A stretch of DNA of 64,000 bases from Salarias fasciatus (Eukaryota; Chordata; Actinopteri; Blenniiformes; Blenniidae). The stretch is from the NCBI RefSeq assembly GCF_902148845.1, contig NC_043758.1, positions 36,064,498 through 36,128,497 of the forward strand. Reading direction: 5' to 3'. The notes beneath the pieces are model-generated. The model worked only from the letters and a program-made list of their open reading frames with translations. It was not told where the DNA came from and did not search any database. Shown in pieces: positions 46,920 through 59,299 of the stretch. Every line of letters begins with the position of its first letter. Positions within the stretch are counted from its first letter, which is position 1. Position numbers and translations under genes: made by a program.

Positions 46920-48931
46920 ATGACGCACCAGTTCCCGCCGCTGTCTGAAGCTCAGAAGAGGGAGCTCCACGAGACGGCTCGGCGCATCGTTTCTCCCGGG
47001 AAGGGCATCCTGGCAGCAGATGAGTCTGTCGGTCCGTAGCAGACTTTACTTCATATGAGCAGGAATAAAGGAGCAAGCATCCGGCTCAGAGCGCGCCGTC
47101 TGGTGTCTCCCCTGCAGGCAGCATGGCCAAGAGGCTGGCCCAGGTGGGAGTGGAGAACACGGAGGAGAACCGGAGGCAGTACCGCCAGATCCTCTTCAGC
47201 GCCGACGACCGGATCAACGGCTGCATCGGAGGGGTCATCTTCTTCCACGAGACGCTGTACCAGCACTCCGATAGCGGCGTCTCGTTTGTCAAAATGATCA
47301 GGGACAGAGGGATCCTGGTCGGGGTCAAGGTTGGACTAAATGTCCTGCACTGTACTGAACCAACATTTACCTCTTTCTGCACATAAGAACTTAAAAACCT
47401 TTGTCCTTTCTTCCTCAGGTGGACAAAGGCGTTGTCCCTCTGGCGGGAACCTGTGGAGAAACCACCACTCAGGGTCAGACAGATGCTGCTCACCTCCTCG
47501 CAGTGACCTTTCGACCAGTAGAAAGTCAATGGCGTCTGATCTGCCGGCAGGTTTGGACGGACTGTCCGAGCGCTGCGCCCAGTACAAGAAGGACGGAGCC
47601 GTGTTTGCCAAGTGGCGCTGTGTGCTGAAGCTCAGCGAGGCCAACCCTTCTCAGCTGGCCATCACGGAGAACGCCAACGTGCTGGCACGCTATTCCAGCA
47701 TCTGCCAACAGGTCGGTACGCGTGACGAAGAACGACGGTTTGTCTGTGAGGTCTGAGACGTTAAACTGTTCCATAATCGATCGCTATCTGGCCAGCATGG
47801 CATCGTGCCCGTCATAGAGCCGGAGATTCTGCCCGACGGCGACCACGACCTGAAACGCAGCCAGTACGTCACTGAGAAGGTAGCGTTGCTCTGCGTGCCG
47901 TACCTGGGCAGCAGTGTGACCTGAAGGGTCAAGCAGTCCCGTCTCTCCGTGTGGCAGGTCCTGGCCGCCGTCTACAAGGCCATGTCGGACCACCACGTGT
48001 ACCTGGAGGGCAGCCTGCTCAAACCCAACATGGTCACTCCTGGACACAGCTGCCCCACCAAGTACAGCCCCGAGGAGGTCGCCATGGCAACCCTCACCGC
48101 CCTCCGCCGCACTGTCCCTCCGGCGGTCACAGGTAGAGCAGCCAGACTTGATTTCCCACGGCAACAGGAGGAAACAACAGAAAATTTAGCTGATGGAGGA
48201 GTTAGCGATACATCAGTCCCTCAAGATGAGCAATACTCCTGGATTCCAAACAGGAAGTCAGCAAATGAGTAGAAAAATGCTCTGAGAGAATAAAACTCTA
48301 ACATAAAATTCAATAATCACCTTTTGCCACTGGTTGAAGCCTCTCTCTCTCTCTTACAATATATATGTGGGGTTATATTGAAGGGTGTTTACGGGTAAAT
48401 GAAGACATTAGGGTCCAGAGTAGTGAGGAGATCTGCGAGTTGTGGCAGGAAGAGCTGATTTTGGAGTTACTCCTCCAGCATTTAAGATGTGTTGTCGGCT
48501 AAGATAGACTTCTACTTGCTGACATGTGATTTCCTCCGCTGCCTCCCACAGGAGTGGCGTTCCTCTCCGGAGGTCAGAGCGAAGAAGAGGCCTCCATCCA
48601 CCTGAACGCCATCAACCTCTGCCCCCTGCCCAAACCCTGGACCCTGACCTTCTCGTTCGGCCGCGCCCTGCAGGCGTCGGCCCTGAGAGCCTGGAGGGGA
48701 CACAAGGAGAACGAGAAGGCTGCCACCGAGCAGTTCATCAAGCGGGCGGAGGTAACCCCCCCCCGCGGGCATTCAAAGAGATGAAAAGACTGAGTGAGGA
48801 TGTGTTTGACACGCTGTCTGGCTCTGCTCTGTCCTCAGGTCAACAGTCTGGCCTGTCAGGGGAAGTACAGCGGCGGTGAAAACTACAGCGACGCTGGACA
48901 GCGTAGCTACGGCTCCTGCCACGCTTACTGA
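46920..48931 (+). CDS. aldoc: Fructose-bisphosphate aldolase C
   Basis: Class I aldolase: cleaves fructose 1,6-bisphosphate to DHAP and glyceraldehyde 3-phosphate in cytosolic glycolysis; the C isozyme (zebrin II) is mainly neuronal. Exons: 46920-47031, 47118-47329, 47419-47473, 47551-47711, 47796-47879, 47958-48132, 48552-48751, 48839-48931. The internal sizes 212, 55, 161, 84, 175 and 200 are the classic vertebrate aldolase pattern. 363 aa (human 364). The Schiff-base lysine is K230 in [44 protein letters not shown] and [12 protein letters not shown] are intact, and the essential C-terminal Tyr is present (GSCHAY). The tail ([16 protein letters not shown]) differs from mammalian aldolase C. 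Isozyme C is assigned mainly from position beside rskr and bltp2; the family is certain. Confidence 0.94.
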
Positions 48932-49546
48932 GCACAACAAGAAGCCCCACTTTAACCGCCATCCATTTTACTGAGTCATGTGTCGCCGAGGCGTCGTGAT
49001 GTAGGGATCACGCATGATGATGGAAGACAAACAGCTGGCAGCATGTTTTTATTCTCCCACCTTCACAAAGGAGGACAATCAGCTCATGGCCTTGGGTATT
49101 TCTAATGCACGGTACAGAATGGAAGATGTTTGCTTTACGTGTGTCACTATATGGACGTGCACTGTGTTCCTGTAGCAGCACGATGGCTGAAATATGAAAA
49201 CACTGCACTCAGCATTACATTCCTGCACTTAGCTTCAACTGTTTGAGTTTTTAATGCCTTGCAAGTAAATGTGGATAATAACTGTAAAGCATTGTTTCCT
49301 GTGAGAGGGCAATCAGATCGCAAGAGTGGCTGGATGTTTAGTGACTGTGATTTAGTTCCTCTGTGAGTCTGAGTGGATTTCTTCGCTGTAGGTTTAGTAT
49401 ATATCTTGTTAGAAATATGCACAAACAGAAATATGAGGATTAGCTGAATTCTGATGAGCATTTTCCGTTCCCAGGCACAACGTGTGAGGTGTGTTAGCGT
49501 TCTGTAGCAGTCTGATGAAAGCTGATGTAAATGTGAACATTTAAGC

Positions 49547-49552
49547 AATAAA
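49547..49552 (+). terminator. aldoc: aldoc poly(A) signal
   Basis: AATAAA about 615 bases after the stop codon, followed by a GT-rich stretch (TGATATTTGTGTG) as expected of a cleavage site. Confidence 0.7.
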
Positions 49553-49559
49553 ACAGTAT

Positions 49560-51110
49560 ACAGTGATGCTTTTGATATTTGTGTGAATGAGGATTTATGG
49601 AATTTAAACTCTATGAAGACTCTATATAAACTTTTCGAGCCCTAATTCACTCAGTATTTTTTGGAAGCTGTTTTTCAGCAACACTTCAGTATTTTTCTTC
49701 AGTCTCACATCATAAGGAAAACTGTAAAAAAAAGTTACTTTTTTAAAGGATATTGACAAAGCACATAGTTTTTTTTTGAACACCATTTCAACATGTCTGT
49801 GCATGAGATTTCCTTTAAACTATATAAACATGTGTGCATTCACGTCTTTACTTGAGTATCTAGAATTACTTTCATCACATATGTTCATTTATGTTTAACT
49901 GCTTCGCATTTCTGGAAAGTCGTTCAAACTTCTCCTTTCACACTTTTCTTGTAAATCCATTGCATTCTGCGGTTGAGAAATGTTGACAACTTCACAAACC
50001 TTATCACATAAATTAAATTATCTTAATAATCTTGAAACTTCATGTTAGAGGAATACGGGCTTCACAGGTGGGAACAGGCCCCAAATGTAAGCAAAGAGTA
50101 TTATTAAAAACAACTTAATAATTCAAAATGACAATCAGCAAGTGACACGGTGACAGGGTAATAAACTACATAAATTCATTTCTTGGCATGAACACATGAA
50201 GAGACACAACACTAAACAACAACATTTTAGTCAAATGTGACAGAGCAGATGTGCAGATATAATGAAGATAAATAAAAACAGCATGACCTATACATGCCGT
50301 GTTTAGGAATACAAATAATGCTGGACTTAAATAATATCTGAGAATAAATAAAAATGTCTAAATAAAAATCTTTCAACATTCATATCAGTTTTTGTATTTC
50401 AACTGAGGAAATCAATCATCTCTTGATTAATCAGATATTATTTGTTCTCGATCTGTCTTGGACCAAAGCAGAAGCAATAATATAACTAAAATAAAAAAAG
50501 TTATATTTAAAAAAAAAAAGAAATACATTCTATTTGTTGTCGAATTATAGCGTAGCATGATATATTCAATATACTGGCATATAGCTGGTGACCGTTTAGA
50601 TTATCTAAGATTATCTGTATGAAGCAGTATTACTCAGCTTACACGGTTTGTTTGGGGGAAAAACTGCAAAGTTTTTTGTGTTTTACTTTCTCTGGCTGAT
50701 CAGCGGCGCTCACGGTGCGTTTGAAGACGGCTGGAAAAACACGTCACCGCATGTTAGTAATGGATTGTACTTTGGAACAGCTGGAAAAAGTGTGGGGGAC
50801 AGATGTGACAGACAGGAAAAGCGCGGGGACATGTCCCCGCGTCAGTCACGCCCATGCTGTTTCACACATTCTTTTAATCTTGATGAATTCTTATATTCAC
50901 TTGCCTGTAATAAAGCGAAAGCAAGAACAGACAAAAAGTTTTGTGCTATTAAAGTATTATTATTATTAGTAGTAGTATTAGTATTATTATTATTATTATT
51001 ATTATACCGTTATACCGTTATACCGTTATATAATAATCTTTATCACAATATACCGTACAAACCCATCAGAAATAAACATTCAGGAGCACGTTATTTAAGC
51101 TGTTTGAGTG
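49560..51110. other. Intergenic, aldoc to srsf1, AT-rich
   Basis: AT-rich DNA with no supported gene. A TTA microsatellite (about 50956-51004) runs straight into three copies of an 8-base unit, TTATACCG (51002-51025). Confidence 0.65.
50956..51030. repeat. TTA microsatellite plus (TTATACCG)3
   Basis: A trinucleotide TTA/TAG run merges into three exact copies of TTATACCG and a partial fourth. A further TATACCGTA lies at about 51049-51057. Confidence 0.85.
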
Positions 51111-51119
51111 AAATTAATC

Positions 51120-51473
51120 TCAGCCTGTTGCAGGTTGACCCGCGCCCATGTGAGCGCACTATTTTACGCGGCGGATGACTCGTCCGCTCCGGCTGGCTGC
51201 GCTGTTTCCCAGATTCATGAACGTCTCGGACGGGGGGCGCGCGGGTCCTGAAGCAAAACAGGAGGCGAACGGCGCCGCTCTGAGGGTATTGTCTCCCCCG
51301 TGAAGCTACAAGCCCTCCACGTTGGAGTGTAAATCGACGCGTTTTCCTTGCTTCTGCTGCTTTTTGCGAAGATCTGCAGCCACTTGCCGCGTGCAGTCCC
51401 GCCGTCGCAGTTTTACGACCTCTCACGCGCAAAAACGACAGACGCTAGCTTCGAGAGTAGCGCGTTAGCCGCT
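51120..51473 (+). promoter_or_regulatory. srsf1: srsf1 promoter and 5' UTR, CpG-rich
   Basis: An abrupt change from AT-rich to CpG-rich sequence begins near 51130 and continues into the first srsf1 exon. The frame of srsf1 is open upstream to 51348 but contains no in-frame ATG before 51474, so the conserved MSGVVRGP start is used. Confidence 0.6.
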
Positions 51474-54012
51474 ATGTCGGGTGTCGTGCGAGGCCCCGCA
51501 GGGAACAACGACTGCCGAATCTACGTGGGAAACCTGCCTCCCGACATCCGCACCAAAGACGTGGAGGATGTTTTCTACAAATACGGCACCATCCGAGACA
51601 TCGACCTGAAGAACCGAAGAGGAGGGCCGCCTTTCGCTTTCATTGAGTTCGAGGACCCGAGGTGAGCGGCTAGCGGCCAGCACGCTAGGCCCCAAGCAGC
51701 CCCCATTGTGCTGCTAACTGGACTCGTGTTTTAACATTGTTCTGCGAGGAAGCACGTGGTAACCTTTGTTGGTCCTCCTCGTCTGTCTCAACTCCAGATG
51801 TCTTGTAAAAGCATGTTTTGGTGCAGCTGTGTGGTGATATCGACGCCCTTGCACCTCTCGTGCACTGCGTTGTTTGTGCCCATGTTGTAAACACGAGCAT
51901 CGCTCAGCCTTGCCTCGGTGCGTTCACACGTGAAAGTTCTTGCCTCTTTCTGCATTCCTCTGGTTGGTAATTGCCTTCACACAACCGCACGTGTCTGGAA
52001 ACGAAACGAAAGTGGTTAACTTGCGTGCATGTCTGCAGGACGGATTATCAGCCTGATGTGAGACCAGGCTAGCTCCGCTAACATGGCTGACTCCGTCCGT
52101 GGGCGCTTCAACTCTGCCTTACCATCTCCTCATTTGTATCTGAAGTGCGATTTTGTTTCTTCCGCCAGGGACGCCGACGATGCGGTCTATGGACGGGATG
52201 GTTATGACTACGACGGCTACAGACTACGTGTGGAGTTTCCCCGGAGCGGCAGGGGCTCCAGAGGCGGCTTCAGCGGAATCGGCGGGGCGCCCAGAGGAAG
52301 ATACGGGCCCCCGTCCAGACGATCCGAGTACAGGGTCGTTGTGTCGGGTAAGCGTGCAGCACAAGTGAGATAGCGAGTCAGGCATCTGGCATGGACATTA
52401 TATCAACCTGTCTTTGTGCACGGCTGCCTGAAACATTGTTTTGCATCTAATTTAAGAGCTGTGTTAATATGGATTTCCCTCTGGTGAACTTCAGAGCCAT
52501 TTGACCGTGTCTCCTTGTGGGTGGTGGTAAAGCTTGCTTTCTCTTTTGAAAGCAGGAAGTGCACATGAAGTATGTGTTTCAGTGGGAGAATGTCACTATT
52601 ATACATGCAGAATATCAATAATTATTTTTTCAGTGTTCATAACCTCACTCACAACAAACTTGTGCAGGTATTGATGACCAGAATAGAGTAGCTATTGTTT
52701 TAATAACTTTACTTCACAATTCTCAACTGAAAAAAGTAGGTTTAATTCATTCATGTTGTCATATTCTCTAGGAAGTTGTTTTACCCTTACGTGTTGGAAA
52801 CCGTGTTTCTAAGACTCTAAAGTTACAGCTCTCCAGTAAAGCTGAGGTTCAATCATTACTGCAACCAGAGAATTTCAACTTGCAAATGACTCTAACTGCC
52901 AGACTGGTTGTGTCTTTCAGTCATGTATTAAACCTGTTGTGACATCTTATCCAACCTATCACATTATTACGAAGTGTCATGTAACACAAGGCAGTGTTCG
53001 TTACCATGGAAGAGCAATAGAAAGCGCTCTGCCTCGTTCACCTTTGACCCCGCATTCCCTCGGTAATAAAAAGTCAACAGGATGCAGTAAACAGTTAAAT
53101 GCATTCTTACATTTGACAGTTCAGCAAACGATTAATAGTACCAGGAAAGCTTAATTTACATGGTTAACAGGAGTTGAAGTGCTTTAACTGAGTAGGGCAA
53201 TATGGAAGTGGAAAATTAGCCTGGTAAAATGAGTGTAGACCAGAGTTCTGTGGAAATCACTCTAAAGGATTTGTTAAATTTCATGAAAACTAATCTGTTT
53301 TGTTGTGCGAATATATATTCCCTCTTGGAGAAATTTGCAACAGTTGACCCAAACGGCTGTCCTTTAATCTCGTGCAAACTGTGGAGAAGCAAACTTGTTG
53401 GTGCAGACCTAACATACATATCTGCATGTAAACGCTGCTGAAAGCTCACTGTGTCGCCGTCTCGCAGGGCTTCCTCAGAGCGGCAGCTGGCAGGACCTAA
53501 AGGACCACATGCGTGAGGCCGGCGACGTCTGCTACGCCGACGTTTATAGAGATGGAACCGGAGTTGTAGAATTTGTGCGCAAAGAAGACATGACCTATGC
53601 CGTTCGAAAGCTGGACAACACCAAATTCCGTTCACATGAGGTATGTGTGCCGCTTTGATTGACTCTCATGGATAATGTTTCTGTGCTGTGTGGAGGTGAG
53701 TACTGGGGCTACATGTCCCGAACACACGCCCCGGCCCTTCTCTCCAGTCTTTGGTATTTCCGCCACAGGTAGGAGTGTCGTCTTTTCAATGTCAAGTTCT
53801 CTTGTGTCCGCCAGGGAGAGACCGCTTACATTCGTGTGAAATTAGATGGTCCCCGCAGCCCAAGTTACGGAAGATCACGCTCCCGCAGCCGTGGCAGCCG
53901 GAGCAGGAGCCGCAGTCGCAGCGCCAGCCGCAGTCGCAGCAATTCCCGTGGTCGTGGCAGAGGATCGCCCCGCTACTCGCCTCGTCACAGCCGCTCTCGC
54001 TCCCGTTCCTAA
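51474..54012 (+). CDS. srsf1: Serine/arginine-rich splicing factor 1 (SF2/ASF)
   Basis: Nuclear SR protein that binds purine-rich exonic enhancers and recruits U1 snRNP and U2AF. Exons 51474-51661, 52169-52347, 53468-53640, 53815-54012, in phase, 245 aa (human 248). RRM1 (~16-90) has RIYVGNLP and PFAFIEFED; a Gly/Arg linker ([18 protein letters not shown]) follows; the pseudo-RRM2 carries the signature SWQDLKDHM (129-137) and [16 protein letters not shown]; the RS tail (~198-245) is Arg-Ser rich and ends SRSRS. The linker is shorter in pure Gly than in mammals. A conserved 3' region downstream suggests the family's self-limiting alternative splicing. Whether it is the srsf1a or srsf1b copy of teleosts cannot be told here. 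dynll2 lies 2.5 kb downstream on the same strand. The identification is firm. Confidence 0.97.
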
Positions 54013-54519
54013 ACCTTTCTATCACCAATGTTTTGCCCTTTTGATGTACCCCCCCCCCCCCCCCCCCCCCCTTCTGTTTTTACCTCTGAGTTCCTCCAGA
54101 TGTCAGCTATCTATTTTTAATTTTTTGCATTTCTTGTCCCAGTGTCTTTGTGGCTGATCTTGGTATGTAGCTGTACCCCCCCCCCCCCCCCACCTCCCCT
54201 TTTCCCCCTTCTCTCCCTCTCCTTCTCCCTTTCTAGCAGCTTTGTCCTTTATGTTTTCTCCCTCTCTCTCCCCCCTCCTTTCTCTCCTTTTCAATTTTTT
54301 GCAACGTTAGAACTTGTGCTGTGTTGAACTTCAAAAATGTTGAGCTGTTAGATGCGACACTCAATGTTTTTGCAAGTACAGAAAATTGCATTTTTTTTAA
54401 ATGGCTTCTCTCATTGGAAATTTGGGGTGGGCTGTTTGGATGTGAAGCCCGATGCTTAACTGTATTTTACCCTTGTGTCTTCCTTTAGACATCTGAAGAG
54501 AAGGATTAAAGTGATTTGG

Positions 54520-54525
54520 AATAAA
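54520..54525 (+). terminator. srsf1: srsf1 proximal poly(A) signal
   Basis: AATAAA about 510 bases after the stop codon and 32 bases beyond the acceptor-like site. Confidence 0.5.
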
Positions 54526-55451
54526 ACCATTGTGGAGCACATTTCATTTGTATGGTCAGGATAGGACATCTAGGAGCAAACAGGTCGAGGCAATGGTATG
54601 CTTCATATTCCATAAATTGATCGTTTTGATTGGTTGCCATATCATGCATGTCATTTACCAAAGCCATATGTGCTGTACTTTGCTATATATAATATATATC
54701 CAGTTTTACCATGCTACTCTGGTCTGTGACAGAATAAGCAGTCCTAGATCAAGTGTTGTGATGTAAGTGTAACACCTTTGCTGTCAAATGTTTTAAAAAA
54801 AAAAATCCCAATCTGAATCATTATTTTGTTGCAAAAGCGTCCTGCTTTTTAACTTTTATGTCCTCATTGGTTTTCAGTATTTTTTATGTCAGGGAGTGAT
54901 ACATTTTGTGCTCAGTGGCATTTTTTTCTCTTTAGATTTGAAATGACTGCTCAATATGGAAATCTAAAATTAGGCCCAAAAATTTTGACATTTTATTCTA
55001 ACAGTCTGCCTCTGATTTTCTTCCTGGTATTTCAAGGTTTTGATTGGAGGAGTGACTCAGTGGATCCCAATCCTTGGAGCTGGATGAGTGGATCGATTAG
55101 GAAAGGGATAGGCAAGGATGGCTGCTCGGAACGGGATCAGATTCCAGGATTCAAATGAGTTGATTTCAGAACTAATTAACGGAAGTCCCAGAGCAACTTC
55201 TTTTTTTTTTTTTTTTTTTTTTCTCTTTGTTTTTTTGGATTAGGCCCCCCAACCACTTTTTTCTTTAAATTTTTTTTTTTCAGTGATAATGGCTTTACTT
55301 TACAAGAAAACGAAACTGAGGACCAGGAAGTTGGATCAAAGGATGGAATCGTAGATGCCTGGTATGAAGGGAATAAAAATTGGGGAGGTTGGGAGGAGTT
55401 TGTAATGTTTTATTTTGCCTAATCTTAATTTTTTTTTCTCTTAGCATTTTC

Positions 55452-55457
55452 AATAAA
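55452..55457 (+). terminator. srsf1: srsf1 distal poly(A) signal
   Basis: AATAAA followed by a T/GT-rich stretch (TTTCTTGGTTTTG). It is the last canonical signal before the dynll2 promoter. Confidence 0.6.
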
Positions 55458-55599
55458 ACACTTTGAAACAAGAGTTTCTTGGTTTTGTTTTTATTTGCAT
55501 CTTCTCTCAAGATACAAATTAAACACAGTACTGCAACATTTCAGAATCGTCACATTTTGGTGATATTGTCAGATTTTTCCTGTAGAAGCACGCGCATGA

Positions 55600-55971
55600 C
55601 GCTGAGCTGTGATCGATCAGTGGATCGAACTCCTGCCCACTGCGCTTCCGGTCCGCTCCCAGCCCGCGGTGCGTGCAGGCCGTCCTGTGAATGTTGCATT
55701 GTGGGATGAAATAAGATGCCGGCAGACGGGAGCTGGAGAAAAACGCTTGCGCCGCACGGGGAGGCTGCGGCCAGCCAATCGCAGCGCGCGTCCTGCGCTG
55801 GAGGGGCGGGGCTTATCGGCAGCTCGGCGCAGCCAGCCTACCTACATGCTTATTGTGTAAATCTTTAACAAGCAATTAGCCGCAGCATCATCTAAAGCTT
55901 CCCTGCCCCCGGCTGGACGCAACATATTTTTGGAAAGCTTTGAGGCAGCTCGATTAAAAATAAATAAAAAG
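55600..55971 (+). promoter_or_regulatory. dynll2: dynll2 promoter and noncoding first exon
   Basis: CpG-rich stretch with a CCAAT box (55775-55779) and a GC box (GGGGCGGGGC, 55803-55812). A noncoding exon probably ends at 55971 at a strong donor (AAAAAG|GTGAGT). Acceptors with pyrimidine tracts lie just before the dynll2 start codon (CTTCCTCAG ending 56450, and ATCCTCAG ending 56487). Confidence 0.6.
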
Positions 55972-56489
55972 GTGAGTAGTAGATTTTTTCTTTTATGTGA
56001 GGGGAAAAATAAAGAAAAGGAAAAACCAGGCTTGCACGTTTTGGCATGTTTCCGCTGCGAGTTTGCCGTGTGCCTGGTGTTCTACTGTATGTGTTCATGC
56101 ATTTGACGGCCAGATTTGTGCACAGGCTGCACGCGCCTCCCCCGTAATCATCTGCATGCCTTTTAATAGTTTCTGCTCCCTTCGTGCACGAGCTGCTTTA
56201 ATCCCAAAGTAATTTAACTCCACCTGTATCAAGTTTCGCAGCCAATCTATGCAACGCTCAAGCCGTCGACCGGTCCGGCGTTTTGCACAGAAACACACCG
56301 GTTTTAAGTTGTGCACGATGCTGCCCAAACGGCAACACTCCCCGAGACTGGCCTAACACCATCCTCATCTCCACCATCCTCATCCTCAGCATCACCACGT
56401 GCGGTGTTCATTTTCAGTGCAGTACGTCTGAGTGAACGTGCCTTCCTCAGCAGGCATCCTCCTCCTCCTCCTCCTCCTCATCCTCAGCC

Positions 56490-57847
<1,358 letters not shown>

Positions 57848-59294
57848 GGAGGGTGTGCCGGGTGCTGAGGGGCCTCCGCCCCCTGGAGCCTGAATCGGAA
57901 GTGCACTGGTGGCTGATGTCTCCCATACACTAATAACGACATACCATAACGATGCAAAACCGGCCGTGCGCAACTGCATGGACTATACACTATTTAATAT
58001 GTATGTTACAGTAAGTTTACTTTTCCAATAGTTGCCATTTGAATGAATTCATTGAATTGAATTTGAACCGAAGTAGTTTCTGTTGATGCCGTTAAGTTCT
58101 AGGTTGTAAAAGATTTCGGTGTGGCCCTTGATTGTACGATAGAAAGGAAAGCTGTAGAATGTAGTGATGCATCTGCTTTCCTCCGATCTTGTTCTGAGAC
58201 TCTGGTTTCGTTGGTAAAACTCATAACACGCGCACCACTTTAACAGCCCATCAAGATTTGGGTTATTATCATTTTCTTCCTTATTATCTGTTTAAAAGAA
58301 CTTTTAAGAGTTGATTTAAAACCGTATTTTGTTTGCAGATTAGTGGAATTACTTTAGGAGAAGACGTTAACGCCATCCGAAACGCATGCGATTTAGGCAC
58401 AAACCAGTGCGGGCATTTCCAGGGACGATCTTAAATTTTCACTGTGAAGGACGACGGAGGGACGGAGGTCGGCGGAGGTTAGACGTTATCCCGGAGCGTC
58501 CCGGCTCCGCGACCCGCCGGGTACTGGAATCCCCCCCCCGCCGCACCTCACCCGGCCACTTCACTTCATGATCCTGCGTTCCTGCATGTTTGGAGAATAA
58601 TTCCAGTTGATTTAAGTCTCTGTGTTGCTGAACTCTCACCTTCGAGTTTGTGGATGTTGAACTGAGCCAACGCGAGTCTGGTCCCTGTGTTTGCTACGAA
58701 GCAGCTTTAGGAAAGTCTTTGATGTGGAGCATCTTCGCCACAGCTGCAGTCCCCCCCGCCGCCCGTCGTCTCACACGGCTTTCAAGTTGCATGTCGCACA
58801 CACACTGTGTAGTTTGCGTTGCCAGTGTGCTGCCAGACATGCAGGAGAGTGAAGCATGTTGGAAATGGGACTTCTTAAAGCGGGTTTATTTCTGCTTTCA
58901 TCTCATAGTTTCGGCCTCTGCTTTTATTTTGAAATGGCGAAGCGCGGCGTGCTGTTAGTGAGGACGGGCGGCGGCGGCGGCGGCCGTCCCTGGAGCTGGG
59001 CGACGCCGCACGTGTTGTTTTTCAGTTGCATCTCTCCGGTGTTGGCTTGGATCGACGTTGTTTTGGAGGGACGTCTTCCTAACTCGTGTCAGTGTAAACA
59101 GGTTTAGTATCGTTTTCCTCCGGCATGTTCCTCTGCTGTGTCTGTGTAGGAGCCGTTCCACCGCTGTTCTATTTGCACAAAACGTGTGCCTGTCATTGCT
59201 CTCAACTGTAACCGGCTTGAGTACAATTGCACTTCATTAGAGATATTCAGTAGGTTGCTACAGAACCAAAATCGTGTAAACTCGATTAAATAAA
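57848..59294 (+). other. dynll2: dynll2 3' UTR with poly(A) signal
   Basis: Long 3' UTR ending at AATAAA (59289-59294), which is followed by a GT-rich element (CCTGTGGTGCTTTCTTGTC). A CpG-rich patch lies inside it (about 58430-58560), with a short CGG run at 58970-58983. No other gene is visible. Confidence 0.6.
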
Positions 59295-59299
59295 AAGTA

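Larger units (their letters stand above)
54013..55457 (+). other. srsf1: srsf1 3' UTR with splice-acceptor-like site
   Basis: Long 3' region with poly-C tracts at 54049-54071 (23 C) and 54176-54191 (16 C), a T-run near 55200, and a good acceptor (TGTCTTCCTTTAG) ending at 54488 before ACATCTGAAGAGAAGG. In mammals the srsf1 3' UTR is highly conserved and is alternatively spliced to give transcripts degraded by NMD; the site here could serve the same purpose. That link is inference. Confidence 0.5.

Noticed and set aside
51348-51473. In-frame extension upstream of the srsf1 start
   Set aside because: The frame is open but has no ATG, and the SRSF1 start MSGVVRGP is fixed across vertebrates.
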